Shown here: piece after piece, positions 8,347-17,420 of the stretch
Layout: every line of letters starts with the position of its first letter
How positions within the stretch are numbered: the first letter of the stretch is position 1
Origin: BJGV01 sp964194745
GTDB taxonomy: Bacteria > Pseudomonadota > Gammaproteobacteria > Burkholderiales > Nitrosomonadaceae
Assembly: GCA_965248035.1 (NCBI GenBank)
Contig: OZ252054.1
Coordinates: 310,001 to 374,000 of the forward strand
Direction: 5' to 3'
Length of the DNA stretch: 64,000 bases
The notes under the pieces: model-generated
What the model saw: only the letters and a program-made list of their open reading frames with translations
The model's database searches: none
What the model was told of the DNA's origin: nothing
Made by a program: the position numbers and the translations under genes

Positions 8347-8832
8347 GTGAATAGACCAAAACTATATGATCGAGCCGAGGTACTGGAGAAAGCCACTCAG
8401 TTATTTTGAGAGAAAGGCTATGAAGCCACCTACATGAGTGAAATGGAAGCCCGTACAGGTATTAAGAAAGCAACTATCTACAATGAATTTGGTGATAAAA
8501 ACAAATTATTTCTTGCCTGTATAGATAACTTTCTTGGTAATTATTGCGAGGTAGAAAGAATACTCACAACGGAACCTTTGGGATTGAAGAACATCAAAGC
8601 ATTTTTTGAATATAAAACAATCGCTTATGACTACGAATTTGGGAAAGGCTGTCTTGTTTTTAATTCTGTTATTGAGGAAGAATCAATAAGTAAAGAGGCC
8701 AACCAAAAAGTAAATGCGTTTCTATCGAAGATGAAAACTCTTTATCTTGATTGTCTAAAGGCAGCGCGAGAAAATCCTATCGCGCTCTCTTATTACATCG
8801 TCAGCCGTTGGATATTTTCCATCAAGCCTTGA
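8347..8832 (+). pseudogene. TetR-family regulator with an in-frame TGA in the HTH region
   Basis: From GTG 8347 the frame reads AEVLEKATQLF, an in-frame TGA at 8407-8409, then EKGYEATYMSEMEARTGIKKATIYNEFGDKNKLF. In TetR proteins this position (QLFW.KGY) is normally Trp, so TGG changed to TGA. The helix-turn-helix (IKKATIYNEFGDK) is otherwise intact, followed by a ligand-domain portion with GCLVFNSVIEE. The C-terminus ends early (RWIFSIKP). A product restarted at ATG 8434 would lack the first helix. It is the first gene inside the island. Confidence 0.75.
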
Positions 8833-9109
8833 TTGAAGAACTTTTGTAACAAAACAACCATCAGGTAAAATGGCAAATTTCGGGTTCATAAAATTACGAC
8901 CCTACAAATAATTTGACCCACCCCACTCGTGACACCGTTTGGTGTACTTAATCAAGTACGAACAGGATAGGCCGTTTTCTATCAATTACCAATTTGGTAA
9001 TGTCTAATCTATATCTTTAGATGGAGGCTTGTCAAAATAATTCCAGGGTGCTTCAACCTGAACAAACCTCGCTCCTTTATTAATAACAGCTTAAATCGTT
9101 TTTTTCTTG

Positions 9110-10021
9110 CTAGAAGTGATACTTTATGTTGAGGCTCAGAGCCCAGAATGCTATGTCGTCCGTCGCGATCGAGTATTTTACACGACCACTGCGCGGGTCT
9201 CCGGGAATGGGGGAATTAGTGGAATCGTGGCTACGAAGCTGCCTGTACTCATCACTGCCCTTAAATGCTCCGAAATCCACCCATCGGAACTTGAGGCCAA
9301 TGGTAATCGGTTCACTGATCCGATAATCCATGCCGGCAATCGCCTGATAGCCGAACATCGTATCCGAGAGCTTGCTCCTGCCGACGGTGCTCGTGCCGGC
9401 CAGGCGCCTGTTAAGATCATCGGCGTTCGAATAGGAATTGTCAAATGTTGTAATGCCGGCAGGGTCAGTATTCCGCGTGAAGCGATTAGAGTATTCAAGC
9501 GAGGTCCTGGCAAAGCCCACACCAAATCCCAGATATGGTGTCCACTTTGAGTCCGAGGTAAAATCATAGTACAGGTTGGCAAAGAAGTTGTGTCCTGATA
9601 CATTACTAATCGTTTCCTCCTGCGTAACAATCTCCTGTATAGTCTTCAGGTCCAGGCCAGCATCCAGGCCTTCCCGGGAATTGTGGTCTACGTTACGATA
9701 GAAGTATTCTCCCTCGACTCTGAAATTCCGCCAGCGATACCCCAGAGTCGAGCCCGCCAGAATTCCGACACCTGCATCAAACTTGTTTTTCCAGCTGCCC
9801 CCGCCACCAAAACCAGAGCAATCTGTAGTTCCAGTGATAAATTGATCGCACGTGCTGGGATAATCGTTATCTGAGCCACGGGTTTTCAGTCCCTGTTCAA
9901 GAGCCCCGCCCACATCAATGCCCATGTACCAGCCATCCCGGGCCAATGACTGAACAGGAATAAGCAAGAAGGCCATCCCGACCATCAGCCATACCCATTT
10001 CAGATATATTTTATTTTCCAT
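9110..10021 (-). CDS. Outer-membrane beta-barrel protein (opacity/OMP_b-brl type)
   Basis: 303 residues with a signal peptide (LMVGMAFLLIPVQSLA) and alternating amphipathic strands typical of small barrels: WYMGIDVGGALEQG, AGVGILAGSTLGYRW, FRVEGEYFYRN, FFANLYYDF, WTPYLGFGVGFA, FGYQAIAGMDYRI, ITIGLKFRWVDFG, and a final strand ending in IKYHF with the C-terminal Phe needed for BAM recognition. The function is likely a surface or opacity-type antigen. It lies alone in the left part of the island where phage structural genes would be expected, so it is probably lysogenic-conversion or accessory cargo. Confidence 0.8.
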   Translation of the reverse strand: MENKIYLKWVWLMVGMAFLLIPVQSLARDGWYMGIDVGGALEQGLKTRGSDNDYPSTCDQFITGTTDCSGFGGGGSWKNKFDAGVGILAGSTLGYRWRNFRVEGEYFYRNVDHNSREGLDAGLDLKTIQEIVTQEETISNVSGHNFFANLYYDFTSDSKWTPYLGFGVGFARTSLEYSNRFTRNTDPAGITTFDNSYSNADDLNRRLAGTSTVGRSKLSDTMFGYQAIAGMDYRISEPITIGLKFRWVDFGAFKGSDEYRQLRSHDSTNSPIPGDPRSGRVKYSIATDDIAFWALSLNIKYHF

Positions 10022-10332
10022 TTTGTCCTTCCTAAGAAAAGAGGTTAGAAAACAAGACTACGTACTATTATTCCAAGTATGGTTTTGATATCCTCTGGCC
10101 TAGCTGCTGCCTTGGTCGCGTAATCGGATTATTGTGGTTAAATCCCTTTTTGGCCGCTCCATTATCCACGTAGTATCACGTGTATGCAAAAACAGCAAAT
10201 TGTAATACAGCAAGATTACTTAGATAAATTAGAAAACACAGGGCTGATTTAATCATCTAGGGAGTCAAGTATATAATTCCCGATTAATACAGCATCCTTG
10301 CCAAGGTTAGTATTATTATCCATCACATATCC
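10022..10332. other. Upstream region of the barrel gene, no gene seen
   Basis: A/T-rich, with stops in all frames. It holds the presumed promoter of the leftward barrel gene; I see no other structure. Confidence 0.4.
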
Positions 10333-10512
10333 CTAATTTCTTGTTTGAGCAAATGCAACGGGGTTTTTACGTGAATCCCCGTTCTGAGCAATCAAATAAC
10401 AAGCGTATCTTGTGAGACGTATATCATTAGTTTCTCTTTGTGCTCCAGAGCCAATTTGGACCTTTTTAATGACATCATTAAAATGGTACCTATATACATA
10501 GCTAGCCAATGA
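10333..10512 (-). pseudogene. C-terminal fragment of a DinD-like (DNA-damage-inducible) protein
   Basis: The minus strand reads VQIGSGAQRETNDIRLTRYA, then CYLIAQNGDSRKNPVAFAQTRN and a TAG at 10333-10335. This is the hallmark segment of DinD/Bro-N-linked proteins (RYACYLIAQNGDP.K...AFAQ). No start codon or N-terminal domain is present and the segment ends before the usual C-terminus, so it is a remnant. Confidence 0.6.
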
Positions 10513-10666
10513 AATTTTGTATTTTTTTCTGGGGTGCGCGGCGGTCTTGGTACTCTATTTGGGACTTTACAAAGTCGATGTGTTCAGTTAGTTGCCGTTT
10601 TAAGTCTGGGCATGTCCCAGTAATACGGGTTTTATATTTTGACAACCAACAAAAGGAAGACTCGCT

Positions 10667-10849
10667 ATGAGAATCGTATCAATAATATTAATAATCACTA
10701 TGTCTGGTTGTTCGGCGCTTGCTCCAACTACGCAGCAATTTAGTGTTACTGCTTCACCATCAACTGCACGAATTCATATCAATGGCCAGCATGTGGGAAT
10801 CGGTCAAGTCACAACAACTGTAAAGCGTGACAGCCCAGTTATTGAGTAA
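10667..10849 (+). CDS. Small phage-type lipoprotein, probably truncated
   Basis: 60 residues, MRIVSIILIITMSGCSALAP with a lipobox Cys at 15, then a PEGA-like strand pattern (FSVTASPSTARIHINGQHVG). AGGAAG lies just upstream of the ATG. Related phage-borne lipoproteins are longer; the end at VKRDSPVIE precedes a fragmentary stretch, so truncation is likely. Confidence 0.5.
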   Translation: MRIVSIILIITMSGCSALAPTTQQFSVTASPSTARIHINGQHVGIGQVTTTVKRDSPVIE

Positions 10850-10881
10850 TTTGGGCCAACCATATATATCTGGGCGGTGGT

Positions 10882-11151
10882 ATGCGCTTTCTTAAGTTCA
10901 AGCAATGGCTAAACCAGATGCTGGCGGCTGTGGATCAAATTGACACGATTTACTTCGAGGAGGTGAGCGGTGTCTACCTCGGTGTCGATTCCACTCATGC
11001 CTATGGTGGTTTCCTAGCCCACCTAACCGCATGGTGTGAGCAACACAGCATTGCTTACGAAGGCATGACGCAGAGCACTACCGGTAGATTTCAAGGTAGT
11101 TGTCGCATAAATAAAAAGATTAATGAACCGATTGCCCTACAGAATGGGTAG
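10882..11151 (+). pseudogene. Fragment of a RuvC-like phage resolvase
   Basis: QIDTIYFEEVSGVYLGVDSTHAYGGFLAHLTAWCEQHSIAYEG is the middle of RuvC-like phage nucleases (FEEV followed by AHVYGG and LTAWCE). The N-terminal catalytic Asp strand and C-terminal part are missing, and the sequence turns unrelated after about residue 75, close to the IS3 remnant. It is a remnant, not a working enzyme. Confidence 0.55.
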
Positions 11152-11159
11152 AATCGTAA

Positions 11160-11990
11160 TCCGCATTATCAGGATTTAGACAAACTTGTGAGCACCAATC
11201 CCAATTACGAATATCTTGACTCCATCGATTTGGATGGGCTGCTTTAGCAGCCAGGTAAGTCGCTTTTCTCCGGGTTAATATGGCCTGATCGTTTCTTGCA
11301 TGACGTTGTGTGGGCGTTACAACTTGAATGCCGCTATGACGGTATTCTTGGTTATACCATTCAACAAAACTAGCCACCCATTGACGGGCGTCTTCCAGCG
11401 TGTCAAATGGTTTAACAGGATAATCAGGGCGGTATTTCAAGGTGCGGAACAAAGACTCTGAATAGGGATTGTCGTACTGACCGAAGGACGACTTAATGAG
11501 GGCATAATGCCAAGTTTCTGGAGAGTTACCAACATCGTCGCGCTTTTCATTGGACCACCACTATCAGAATGTAACGTCACCTGATCCTCAGCGTGTTTTC
11601 CTGACGACAGATGCCCACGATGACATCAGCGGCATGGATGCAGCTTTCTTCCCTGTAATAAACTTGCCAGCCTACGATCTTGCGACTGAAAATATCGATA
11701 AAAAGATACAGACAATGGAACTGTCCCTTCACGGTTGTGGCCAAGTAGGTAATGTCCCAACTGAAAATCTGATTGGAGATTGTTGTGGTCAAGGCTTTCG
11801 GTTTTGCGCGTGAGGTGGGTACACGGCTTTTGTGCCGATGAGCTAGTTGGTTTTCTGCTTTAAGGATACGATAGAAGCTGGCCTCCGAAGCGATATACTT
11901 GCCTCGCTCAGTCACAATATAGGAACGGTCTGATGCGGTGCCATGTGTTTAATCATTTGCTGCCATGCGCCCTCGCGTTCCACGCTCTCC
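11160..11990 (-). mobile_element. IS3-family transposase OrfB remnant with several frameshifts
   Basis: Three frames together give an IS3-type OrfB: EGAWQQMIKHMAPHQTVPI near 11960, then ASEASFYRILK and ISNQIFSWDITYL with first catalytic Asp (11577-11915), HSDSGGPMKSATML (about 11530), and LKYRPDYPVKPFDTLEDARQ with FVEWYNQEYRHSGI containing the Glu (11120-11452). At least two shifts separate them. OrfA and clear ends are absent. It abuts the autotransporter 3' end on one side and the RuvC-like fragment on the other. Confidence 0.8.
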
Positions 11991-12017
11991 TCGGCTGGCA
12001 GAGCAGTCTACAGACTG

Positions 12018-14582
12018 CTAGAACGTCGCCCTGAGACTGGCATTGAAGCCATGGACGGTAACGCCGTCGCTATACCGGCCCTTGTAGGCCACGCCGAGGA
12101 AGACATTGTCCAAAAGTCCGGCCTCGATGCCGATCTCGGTGACCAGGGCATCCTCGGCGATTGGAGCGCCCGTGACCGTGAAGGCGGTGGTGCTGTTCCG
12201 CAGCGTGGCGGTCGACGACGGCTCCGTATCGCCAAAGGCATGCCGCCAGCCTGCCATGCCGCGCACATGGATCGTGTCCAACAGCGCCATCGCGCTGCGA
12301 AGCCCAAGCGTCGTGAACGTCGCGTTGTCGGTATCGGACGATGATGTCAGGGCCGCCGCGCCGCCGCTTTCGCTGAAGCCGTTCGAGGCGAAACCGGTAT
12401 GGGACACGCCAGCAAAAGGCTTCAGCATCAGGCTGCCGACTTGCACCTTGTGTCCGGCTTCGGCGAAGAGTTGCCAGCTCCTTGCGTGGTAGCCCGCCGA
12501 CAGACGCTCCGGGGAAAAGCCGGTGAAGCTGACCGTCCGGCGGGTGTCCGCGGCGTGCCCGTTATAGATTACTCCGAAACCAAGGCCCCAAGGACCGGCC
12601 TCGGCGCCGCCATAAAGACCAGCGGACCATGTATCGACCGAAGCGGAGGACAAGCGTGCACGCTGGTTCACATCCGTTCGGCTGTAGCCGCCGAGGACGC
12701 CGAGGCGCCAGTGGTCGCCCAACGCACGGTCAACGCCTAAGAGGACGCCGCTCAAATTCGTTTCCATCCGCGCCGTACCGGACGACGTGACATCAGTCTC
12801 GCTTCGCGAGCCGTAGCCAGTGATCCAGAAGCCGTTATCGCCGTCGGCCAGCGATGACAGATTGCCGAAGGCCGCCGTCGATGCCCGGGCGTCGAGATTG
12901 CCGAAGCGCGTGTCCGTGAGGTGGTTGACGGCCGCGACCCGCCTTTGACTTGTGTCCATCAGCGCTCCCTTGAGGGAGGCGTGCACTTCACCCGAGAGTG
13001 CATCGAAGGCGGCCTGCGCTTGCGCTGTCCCGTTCACGGGGATGGTCAGAACAGCCTGTGCGACTTTAGTGGTCTCCGGCAGGCCGTCGAGGCTGTTGCA
13101 GGCCCCCGCCCGCTGGTTGGCTCCGGCAACCTCGCAGAAGCTGTCGTATCTTCTTTCGGCAATCAATTGCACAGTGTTGGTGTTATAGATCAGCTCATGG
13201 TTTATGAATAATGTGTCGATAACGTCGTCGAATCTGTCTTCGGATCGCAAAAGACTATTTGGGGTGCGCAGGATCGTATAGGTACCCTCATAAGTGCCCA
13301 CGACTCTAACCGTACCGCCAAGAAGGGCGGCACTTCGCGAGACTATGAGCTGGTCACTGCTATCGTCCGGGCCGGTCGTGACGGTAAAAGTGCTGCTTTT
13401 CTGGTTTGTGAAATCGCCCCATAGCTCAGTGGTCTGTACGGCGCTCGCGCCGCCTGGCGTCAAATTGCCCCAATTGGCGAAGATGTCGTCGGTCACGCTA
13501 TTGTCGCCTTCGTGACGGAGTTTCACAAAGGTGCCGGAATTAAATGTTGCGCCTGCCTTGTTGTTGAAGCTATTGTCCCCTTCTCCCAGATCGATGAGCC
13601 CGGTTGTCGTCAACGTGCCGTAATTGTCGATCGTCTCGTTTTTCGAACCATGCGCGTGCACGTCACTTAGCCCGCCGGAGATCATCACCACAGCACCCTT
13701 GCCGATTGTCAGCGTGTTGTTAGTACCGCCATTAAATTCAACACCTGTGGACGTGGCACTGGTAATGGTGGTCTCGCCATTCAGCGTGATGTCGATGGCG
13801 CCACCATCGGACTTTGCACCGATCCCGTTGCTTCTTAGGTCTTCGGTTTTGATATTGCCCTGTATTGTAATCGTAACATCTCCGTGATCGGAACCTGCAT
13901 AAATCCCTACACTTCGTTCGCCGGTGGTGGTGATATCGCCCTGTATTGTAGTCGTAACATCTCCGGACTCGGAAGTTGCATAAATCCCTGAACTTAGTTC
14001 GCCGGTGGTGGTGATATCGCCCTCTATTTTAACTGTAACAGCGCCGTCGCGATCATCATTATCGCCCGTGGACCCTACACTGATCCCTTCGTTGCTTACG
14101 CCTTCGGTTTTGATATTGCCCTGTATTGTAATCATAACATTGCCGTCTTCAAAGGAATTGGCCGCGACCCCTGCACAGTCGGAGCAATTATCCAAGATGG
14201 TGATGCGGAAATCGCCGGTATCGACGGTGATGTCGATGTCGCCGGAAGAATCAAACCCGATTCCTCCTTTACGGCTCTCATTAGCCAGAACGATATCGTT
14301 GGTCAAATCTCTAACGATGAGCTTGGTGTAGGTGCCCTCGCCATTTACAACATCCACACCGCCCGACAGGTCGCCCTTGCAGGTCACGGTCGTGCCGCTG
14401 TCGGTGCACTGGGGGGGTCCCGGTGTGATGAACGGCTGCGCCTGCGCAACGAGCTCGCCGCCGAAGAGCATCACAGCCGCGGCACCCCACGGCAACAGCG
14501 CACGGCGTAATGGGCGGAAACGCGAGATGGTCAAAGCACCCCAGGCGCCAAGGTTATTAGTGATGGACATTAATATTCGCAT
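12018..14582 (-). CDS. Autotransporter (type Va) with glycine/threonine-rich passenger
   Basis: 854 residues. The extended signal ends at LFGGELVAQAQP. The passenger (about 50-450) has imperfect repeats of GDITTTGE/GNIKTE with SxGIYA and DVTTTIQGDITT, the pattern of a parallel beta-helix. After a linker (PVNGTAQAQAAFDAL, AAFGNLSSL) the C-terminal about 270 residues form the autotransporter barrel (GFWITGYGSRSETDV, GVDRALGDHWRLGVLGGYS) ending in FNASLRATF with terminal Phe. DNA in the barrel half is visibly richer in G/C than its neighbours and resembles alphaproteobacterial autotransporters, suggesting transfer. It sits where phage late genes should be. Confidence 0.88.
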   Translation of the reverse strand: MRILMSITNNLGAWGALTISRFRPLRRALLPWGAAAVMLFGGELVAQAQPFITPGPPQCTDSGTTVTCKGDLSGGVDVVNGEGTYTKLIVRDLTNDIVLANESRKGGIGFDSSGDIDITVDTGDFRITILDNCSDCAGVAANSFEDGNVMITIQGNIKTEGVSNEGISVGSTGDNDDRDGAVTVKIEGDITTTGELSSGIYATSESGDVTTTIQGDITTTGERSVGIYAGSDHGDVTITIQGNIKTEDLRSNGIGAKSDGGAIDITLNGETTITSATSTGVEFNGGTNNTLTIGKGAVVMISGGLSDVHAHGSKNETIDNYGTLTTTGLIDLGEGDNSFNNKAGATFNSGTFVKLRHEGDNSVTDDIFANWGNLTPGGASAVQTTELWGDFTNQKSSTFTVTTGPDDSSDQLIVSRSAALLGGTVRVVGTYEGTYTILRTPNSLLRSEDRFDDVIDTLFINHELIYNTNTVQLIAERRYDSFCEVAGANQRAGACNSLDGLPETTKVAQAVLTIPVNGTAQAQAAFDALSGEVHASLKGALMDTSQRRVAAVNHLTDTRFGNLDARASTAAFGNLSSLADGDNGFWITGYGSRSETDVTSSGTARMETNLSGVLLGVDRALGDHWRLGVLGGYSRTDVNQRARLSSASVDTWSAGLYGGAEAGPWGLGFGVIYNGHAADTRRTVSFTGFSPERLSAGYHARSWQLFAEAGHKVQVGSLMLKPFAGVSHTGFASNGFSESGGAAALTSSSDTDNATFTTLGLRSAMALLDTIHVRGMAGWRHAFGDTEPSSTATLRNSTTAFTVTGAPIAEDALVTEIGIEAGLLDNVFLGVAYKGRYSDGVTVHGFNASLRATF
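13780..14130 (-). repeat. Internal repeats in the autotransporter passenger
   Basis: Units of about 27-30 codons containing (V/I)TxTIQGxI, T(T/E)GE, SxGI and ATSES/AGSDHG recur three to four times, at roughly 13800, 13870, 13940, 14020 and 14110. The near-identical CCCTGTATTGTA segments would allow recombination that changes passenger length. Confidence 0.6.
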
Positions 14583-14847
14583 AAATAATGATATTAATGC
14601 TTGGCTGAAATAGTGGGTTGGTCATGACTTTCGTCTGCCACTATTTTGGCAACAATCCATATCATCGATCGTCGCATAACTTTTATTCGGTATGAAAGGG
14701 TTATTTATGAAATACTCTGCCTGCAACAGACAAATCACGACCCCGCTGAGATTCACCTGAGAACCTGTATAGTTGCAAACTCAAGTGAATCCGATTTTAC
14801 TAGCTCTTAAAGGGATGTCAATTTTCATTTCGCGACAGAACCATCCT

Positions 14848-15105
14848 TCAAGAGAAAACAAGAAAAGCGGCCCATTCCACGATTCTATCGGGGACTAAAT
14901 TTATCTCGACTTCCATCCAGTTCGCCCGGGAGATTCCCCCTGATGCTTTCGGTAATACGGAGCGCGGTGGCCTGGATGCAGCTGCGCGCGCTAAATCATT
15001 CAGGTGACGCTTACAGGCAAGCTTGATCCACTTGCAGGCAACCTCCTTACCCTCAGTTACATCAGTTGCATACTGAGTAGCAATCGCCGCAAAATCAGAA
15101 CTCAT
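14848..15105 (-). pseudogene. terL: Phage terminase large subunit, N-terminal fragment
   Basis: MSSDFAAIATQYATDVTEGKEVACKWIKLACKRHL is the N-terminus of P27-family-partner terminase large subunits (YA.DV..GK..ACKWV.LAC.RHL.DL). The match ends after about residue 40-50, and no ATPase (Walker) or nuclease motif follows. The ATG overlaps the small-subunit stop. The prophage packaging machine is therefore dead, and everything downstream of this point in the late operon is gone. Confidence 0.75.
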
Positions 15106-15665
15106 ATATTATTAAACGAAGTAGCCGGCTCACCATCGGCAGGTTCTTCCAACGACAAGCTTCCCTGCAGAAAATTACTCTGATTGACCCGACCCCTGGC
15201 ACTCGGCGACAGCCCAAAATTAGCCAGGAACTTGTCCACTTGTTCACGGGCACGATTGGCCATGACCCAATACGGTGAAGAAGTCATGTTTCCATTCGTG
15301 GTAATAGTAACCATACCATCACCGCCAACGTAATCCTCTCCTTTATCTTCCGCCTCCGCGCGCCTTTCTTCGGCTAATTTCATGTCACGATTAAGCCGTG
15401 ATTCTGCAAAAACCAGCTGTGCCCAGGACTGGCAGTACAATGACAGCACAGCTCGATCAAGTTTGGAAATCAAACCATAGCGTTTGAGTTCTGGCACGAT
15501 ACGTTTCCATTCCTTTTTCGCTTCTTTAAAAAAATGTGGTGGGCAACCAGGGATTTCAATTTCAGGTTGCAGCACATCCTTGAAAGATGATGCGGAAATT
15601 TTACTGGGATTATTTTTAAGCAAATGTACATTTGCTGGTAATGGTTTTGGTCCACGAGCGCCCAT
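15102..15665 (-). CDS. terS: Phage terminase small subunit (P27 family)
   Basis: 187 residues. MGARGPKPLPANVHLLKNNPSK is the typical N-terminus, followed by PPHFFKEAKKEWKRIVPELKRYGLISKLDRAVLSLYCQSWAQL, the conserved helix bundle, and TSSPYWVMANRAREQVDKFLANFGLSPSARGRV. It recognises phage DNA for packaging. It overlaps the large subunit by 4 bases and follows the HNH gene, the common HNH-terS-terL order of cos-type phages. Confidence 0.88.
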   Translation of the reverse strand: MGARGPKPLPANVHLLKNNPSKISASSFKDVLQPEIEIPGCPPHFFKEAKKEWKRIVPELKRYGLISKLDRAVLSLYCQSWAQLVFAESRLNRDMKLAEERRAEAEDKGEDYVGGDGMVTITTNGNMTSSPYWVMANRAREQVDKFLANFGLSPSARGRVNQSNFLQGSLSLEEPADGEPATSFNNI

Positions 15666-15746
15666 GATATTTACCCCCCTGCCCTATAACTCCCGCGTGT
15701 TTGTAAGTGACTACACATACGATTTCCAGTGCCGGGGCTCATAGAG

Positions 15747-16115
15747 TTACGACCCGCCCTGCCCTACAACGTAGCCTCTTCCGACCAAGGATTCTTTTGC
15801 GGTCTTTCTGGCGTGACAGCGCTTGCATAGACCTTGCTTGTTGTCGCGAGTATCGGTTCCTTCCTGTCCTAATGACTGTATGTGATCAAGTTCCTCTGCG
15901 TACGTGTAAATACCACGTGACAAGCAATCAACACAGAAAGGCTTCTCCCTGAAGTGTTTCTGTCTTTCACTCTGCAATTTCCTGCCAGTTATTCGCTTGT
16001 GCCTGGTTCGCTTCTTAAACTGCCAGGGCAGCGGCTTATGTTTAGTACAATGAGTAGTGCCGTCATACACCAGAACCTGGCACTTAACGCATGGTTTTGG
16101 TGCGGCTGTAGGCAT
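15747..16115 (-). CDS. Phage HNH endonuclease
   Basis: From ATG 16115 (MPTAAPKPCVKCQVLVYDG) the protein carries two zinc Cys pairs (CVKC; CVDC and CKRC) and the HNH core EELDHIQSLGQEGTDTRDNKQGLCKRCHARKTAKES. HNH proteins next to terminase genes nick or cut DNA at cos sites during packaging. A longer frame from 16157 would run through the terminator at 16136-16154, so the internal ATG is preferred. It is the first late gene after the Q-like gene. Confidence 0.82.
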   Translation of the reverse strand: MPTAAPKPCVKCQVLVYDGTTHCTKHKPLPWQFKKRTRHKRITGRKLQSERQKHFREKPFCVDCLSRGIYTYAEELDHIQSLGQEGTDTRDNKQGLCKRCHARKTAKESLVGRGYVVGQGGS

Positions 16116-16126
16116 TATCGTTAGGC

Positions 16127-16154
16127 AATAAAAAACCACGCTTGATTGGCGTGG
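16127..16154 (-). terminator. Intrinsic terminator between the Q-like gene and late genes
   Basis: On the minus strand GCGTGG-type arms (CCACGC at 16136-16141, GCGTGG at 16149-16154) form a 6-bp stem followed by a run of six T. It lies downstream of the Q-like gene and upstream of HNH-terS-terL, the position of a lambda tR'-like terminator that an antiterminator must override. Confidence 0.65.
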
Positions 16155-16264
16155 CACTGTTGTTTCTTAGTCAGTAATACTACTGTAGCGGGAATATACC
16201 TCAAAATGGGACCTTAATCAAGTGGTTTCTTAACAGTCTTTACACATTATATTGTGTTTTGTTA

Positions 16265-16627
16265 TCACGCCACCTTATCTCTCTGCTGATATAGAGAGTC
16301 TACGATAACGCCTAATTGAATTATTGCCTCGCTCAAACACTTCTTATATCCCCTTCTTGTTCTCCCAAACTTATTTGCTTTTTGTGTAAGCGTCCTTGCT
16401 GTAGATAAGTATTCAACACGTATCACTACCTGGTGTAATTCTGGCAGTTGGCAATAAGCCTTATCAGTCAGCTCGCACTCGTGGTCAATGCCGGGGTCAC
16501 GGAAATGAGTAGTAGATGGCGCCAAGCGTACAAAGTTTACCTGACTTGCATATCCTGCTGCCTCGTTGTTTTTAAACTTCCACTTAGCCCAACGCAATAA
16601 TCTACTTATAACCAGCGCTTCGATCAA
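16265..16627 (-). CDS. Putative phage late-gene antiterminator (Q-like)
   Basis: 120 residues: LAPSTTHFRDPGIDHECELTD, LPELHQVVIRVEYL and a C-terminal helix-turn-helix-like segment (TQKANKFGRTRRGYKKCLSEA) like sigma region 4. This pattern occurs in short phage antiterminator/activator proteins encoded just before the late operon. Identification rests on this pattern plus its place before a terminator and the packaging genes. The alternative is an uncharacterised phage protein. Confidence 0.6.
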   Translation of the reverse strand: MIEALVISRLLRWAKWKFKNNEAAGYASQVNFVRLAPSTTHFRDPGIDHECELTDKAYCQLPELHQVVIRVEYLSTARTLTQKANKFGRTRRGYKKCLSEAIIQLGVIVDSLYQQRDKVA

Positions 16628-16710
16628 TGTTGCCCCTTACCCACTACATATAGATAGAATCTTGTATAAACCCGCCTTTTTTGATACCAGAATCAACATA
16701 TTGTATTATA

Positions 16711-16989
16711 CTAAGTTCCGTCCTGCGCGCGAAACCTATTCACCAAATCCAGTAAATGATATTCAGTGGGTAATTTGTACCGTCTCAGAAAACCTTTAGG
16801 GTTATGGTGAAAGCCTCCTGCGCCCCGGTGACATTCAAAACATAAACCCACTACCATGAAGTCACTTCGCCTGCCTGATCCCTCCGCAATATGGTGTACT
16901 TCGGGAGAAACCCGCTCATCAAGAAACTCCCGATGAATCACGCAACCTAAATCAGCAACGATAGATATGTGTCTTCTAGCAGGAGTCAT
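16711..16989 (-). CDS. HNH-type nuclease, Ref-like (recombination enhancement) protein
   Basis: 92 residues. HISIVADLGCVIHREF, SPEVHHIAEGSGRRSDFMVVGLCFECHRGAGGFH and a tail KGFLRRYKLPTEYHLLDLV resemble the C-terminal HNH domain of phage Ref nucleases (VA.LGC..C......EIHHI...G......PLC..HHRG..G). The first Cys pair is incomplete (CVIH). The start overlaps the ninB-like stop by 4 bases, placing it in the recombination/nuclease operon. Confidence 0.6.
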   Translation of the reverse strand: MTPARRHISIVADLGCVIHREFLDERVSPEVHHIAEGSGRRSDFMVVGLCFECHRGAGGFHHNPKGFLRRYKLPTEYHLLDLVNRFRAQDGT

Positions 16990-17420
16990 GCCGAAACCCT
17001 CACTTTTTCATCACTCCATGCCACATCATTCCCGGTTCCCCATGCATAGAGATATTCAACAAACTCGCTTGCCTCTGCTTTTTTAAAATCCCTTGACTGA
17101 ACGCCAAGCTGTACGAATCCCGACCCGTCCAGATTAGGAAGTATTCTCCCCCACCCTCTCAATGGACTTCCCTCAGCTACTTTAATCCTGGCGAATGCGT
17201 CAATCAGTAAACGTTTCCAGTCCTCAACAGAGAATCTCCTGCCCATAAACCTGCATTGCCTGGCTATATCCGAAATTTGCGCATGGATCTTGGCGTTCTG
17301 CTCCAGATTACGATTGGGTTCCGTAATAGTCACCACATACCCCTCATGGGCGTTTTTAATCGCCTCACAAGCGCCCCGTCTGGCTTGATCGTGGATGAGG
17401 CGGAAGGTTTGTTTATTCAC
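16986..17420 (-). CDS. ninB: NinB-family recombination protein
   Basis: 144 residues. The central segment PNRNLEQNAKIHAQISDIARQ, then VEDWKRLLIDAFARI and the C-terminal KKAEASEFVEYLYAWGTGNDVAW are diagnostic of NinB (lambda Orf), which helps load recombinase onto SSB-coated ssDNA and supports phage recombination mediation. It overlaps both neighbours by 4 bases (ATGA), so it is part of a tightly coupled operon with the Hjc-like nuclease and the Ref-like protein. Confidence 0.85.
   Translation of the reverse strand: MNKQTFRLIHDQARRGACEAIKNAHEGYVVTITEPNRNLEQNAKIHAQISDIARQCRFMGRRFSVEDWKRLLIDAFARIKVAEGSPLRGWGRILPNLDGSGFVQLGVQSRDFKKAEASEFVEYLYAWGTGNDVAWSDEKVRVSA

Noticed and set aside
11160..11990. 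Programmed frameshifting in the IS3 OrfB
   Set aside because: IS3 frameshifting joins OrfA to OrfB; here several shifts lie inside OrfB and OrfA is missing, so it is decay.
12106..14613. Many long open frames on the plus strand through the autotransporter region
   Set aside because: They are antisense shadows of a G/C-rich, repetitive gene; none has a recognisable domain or ribosome site.
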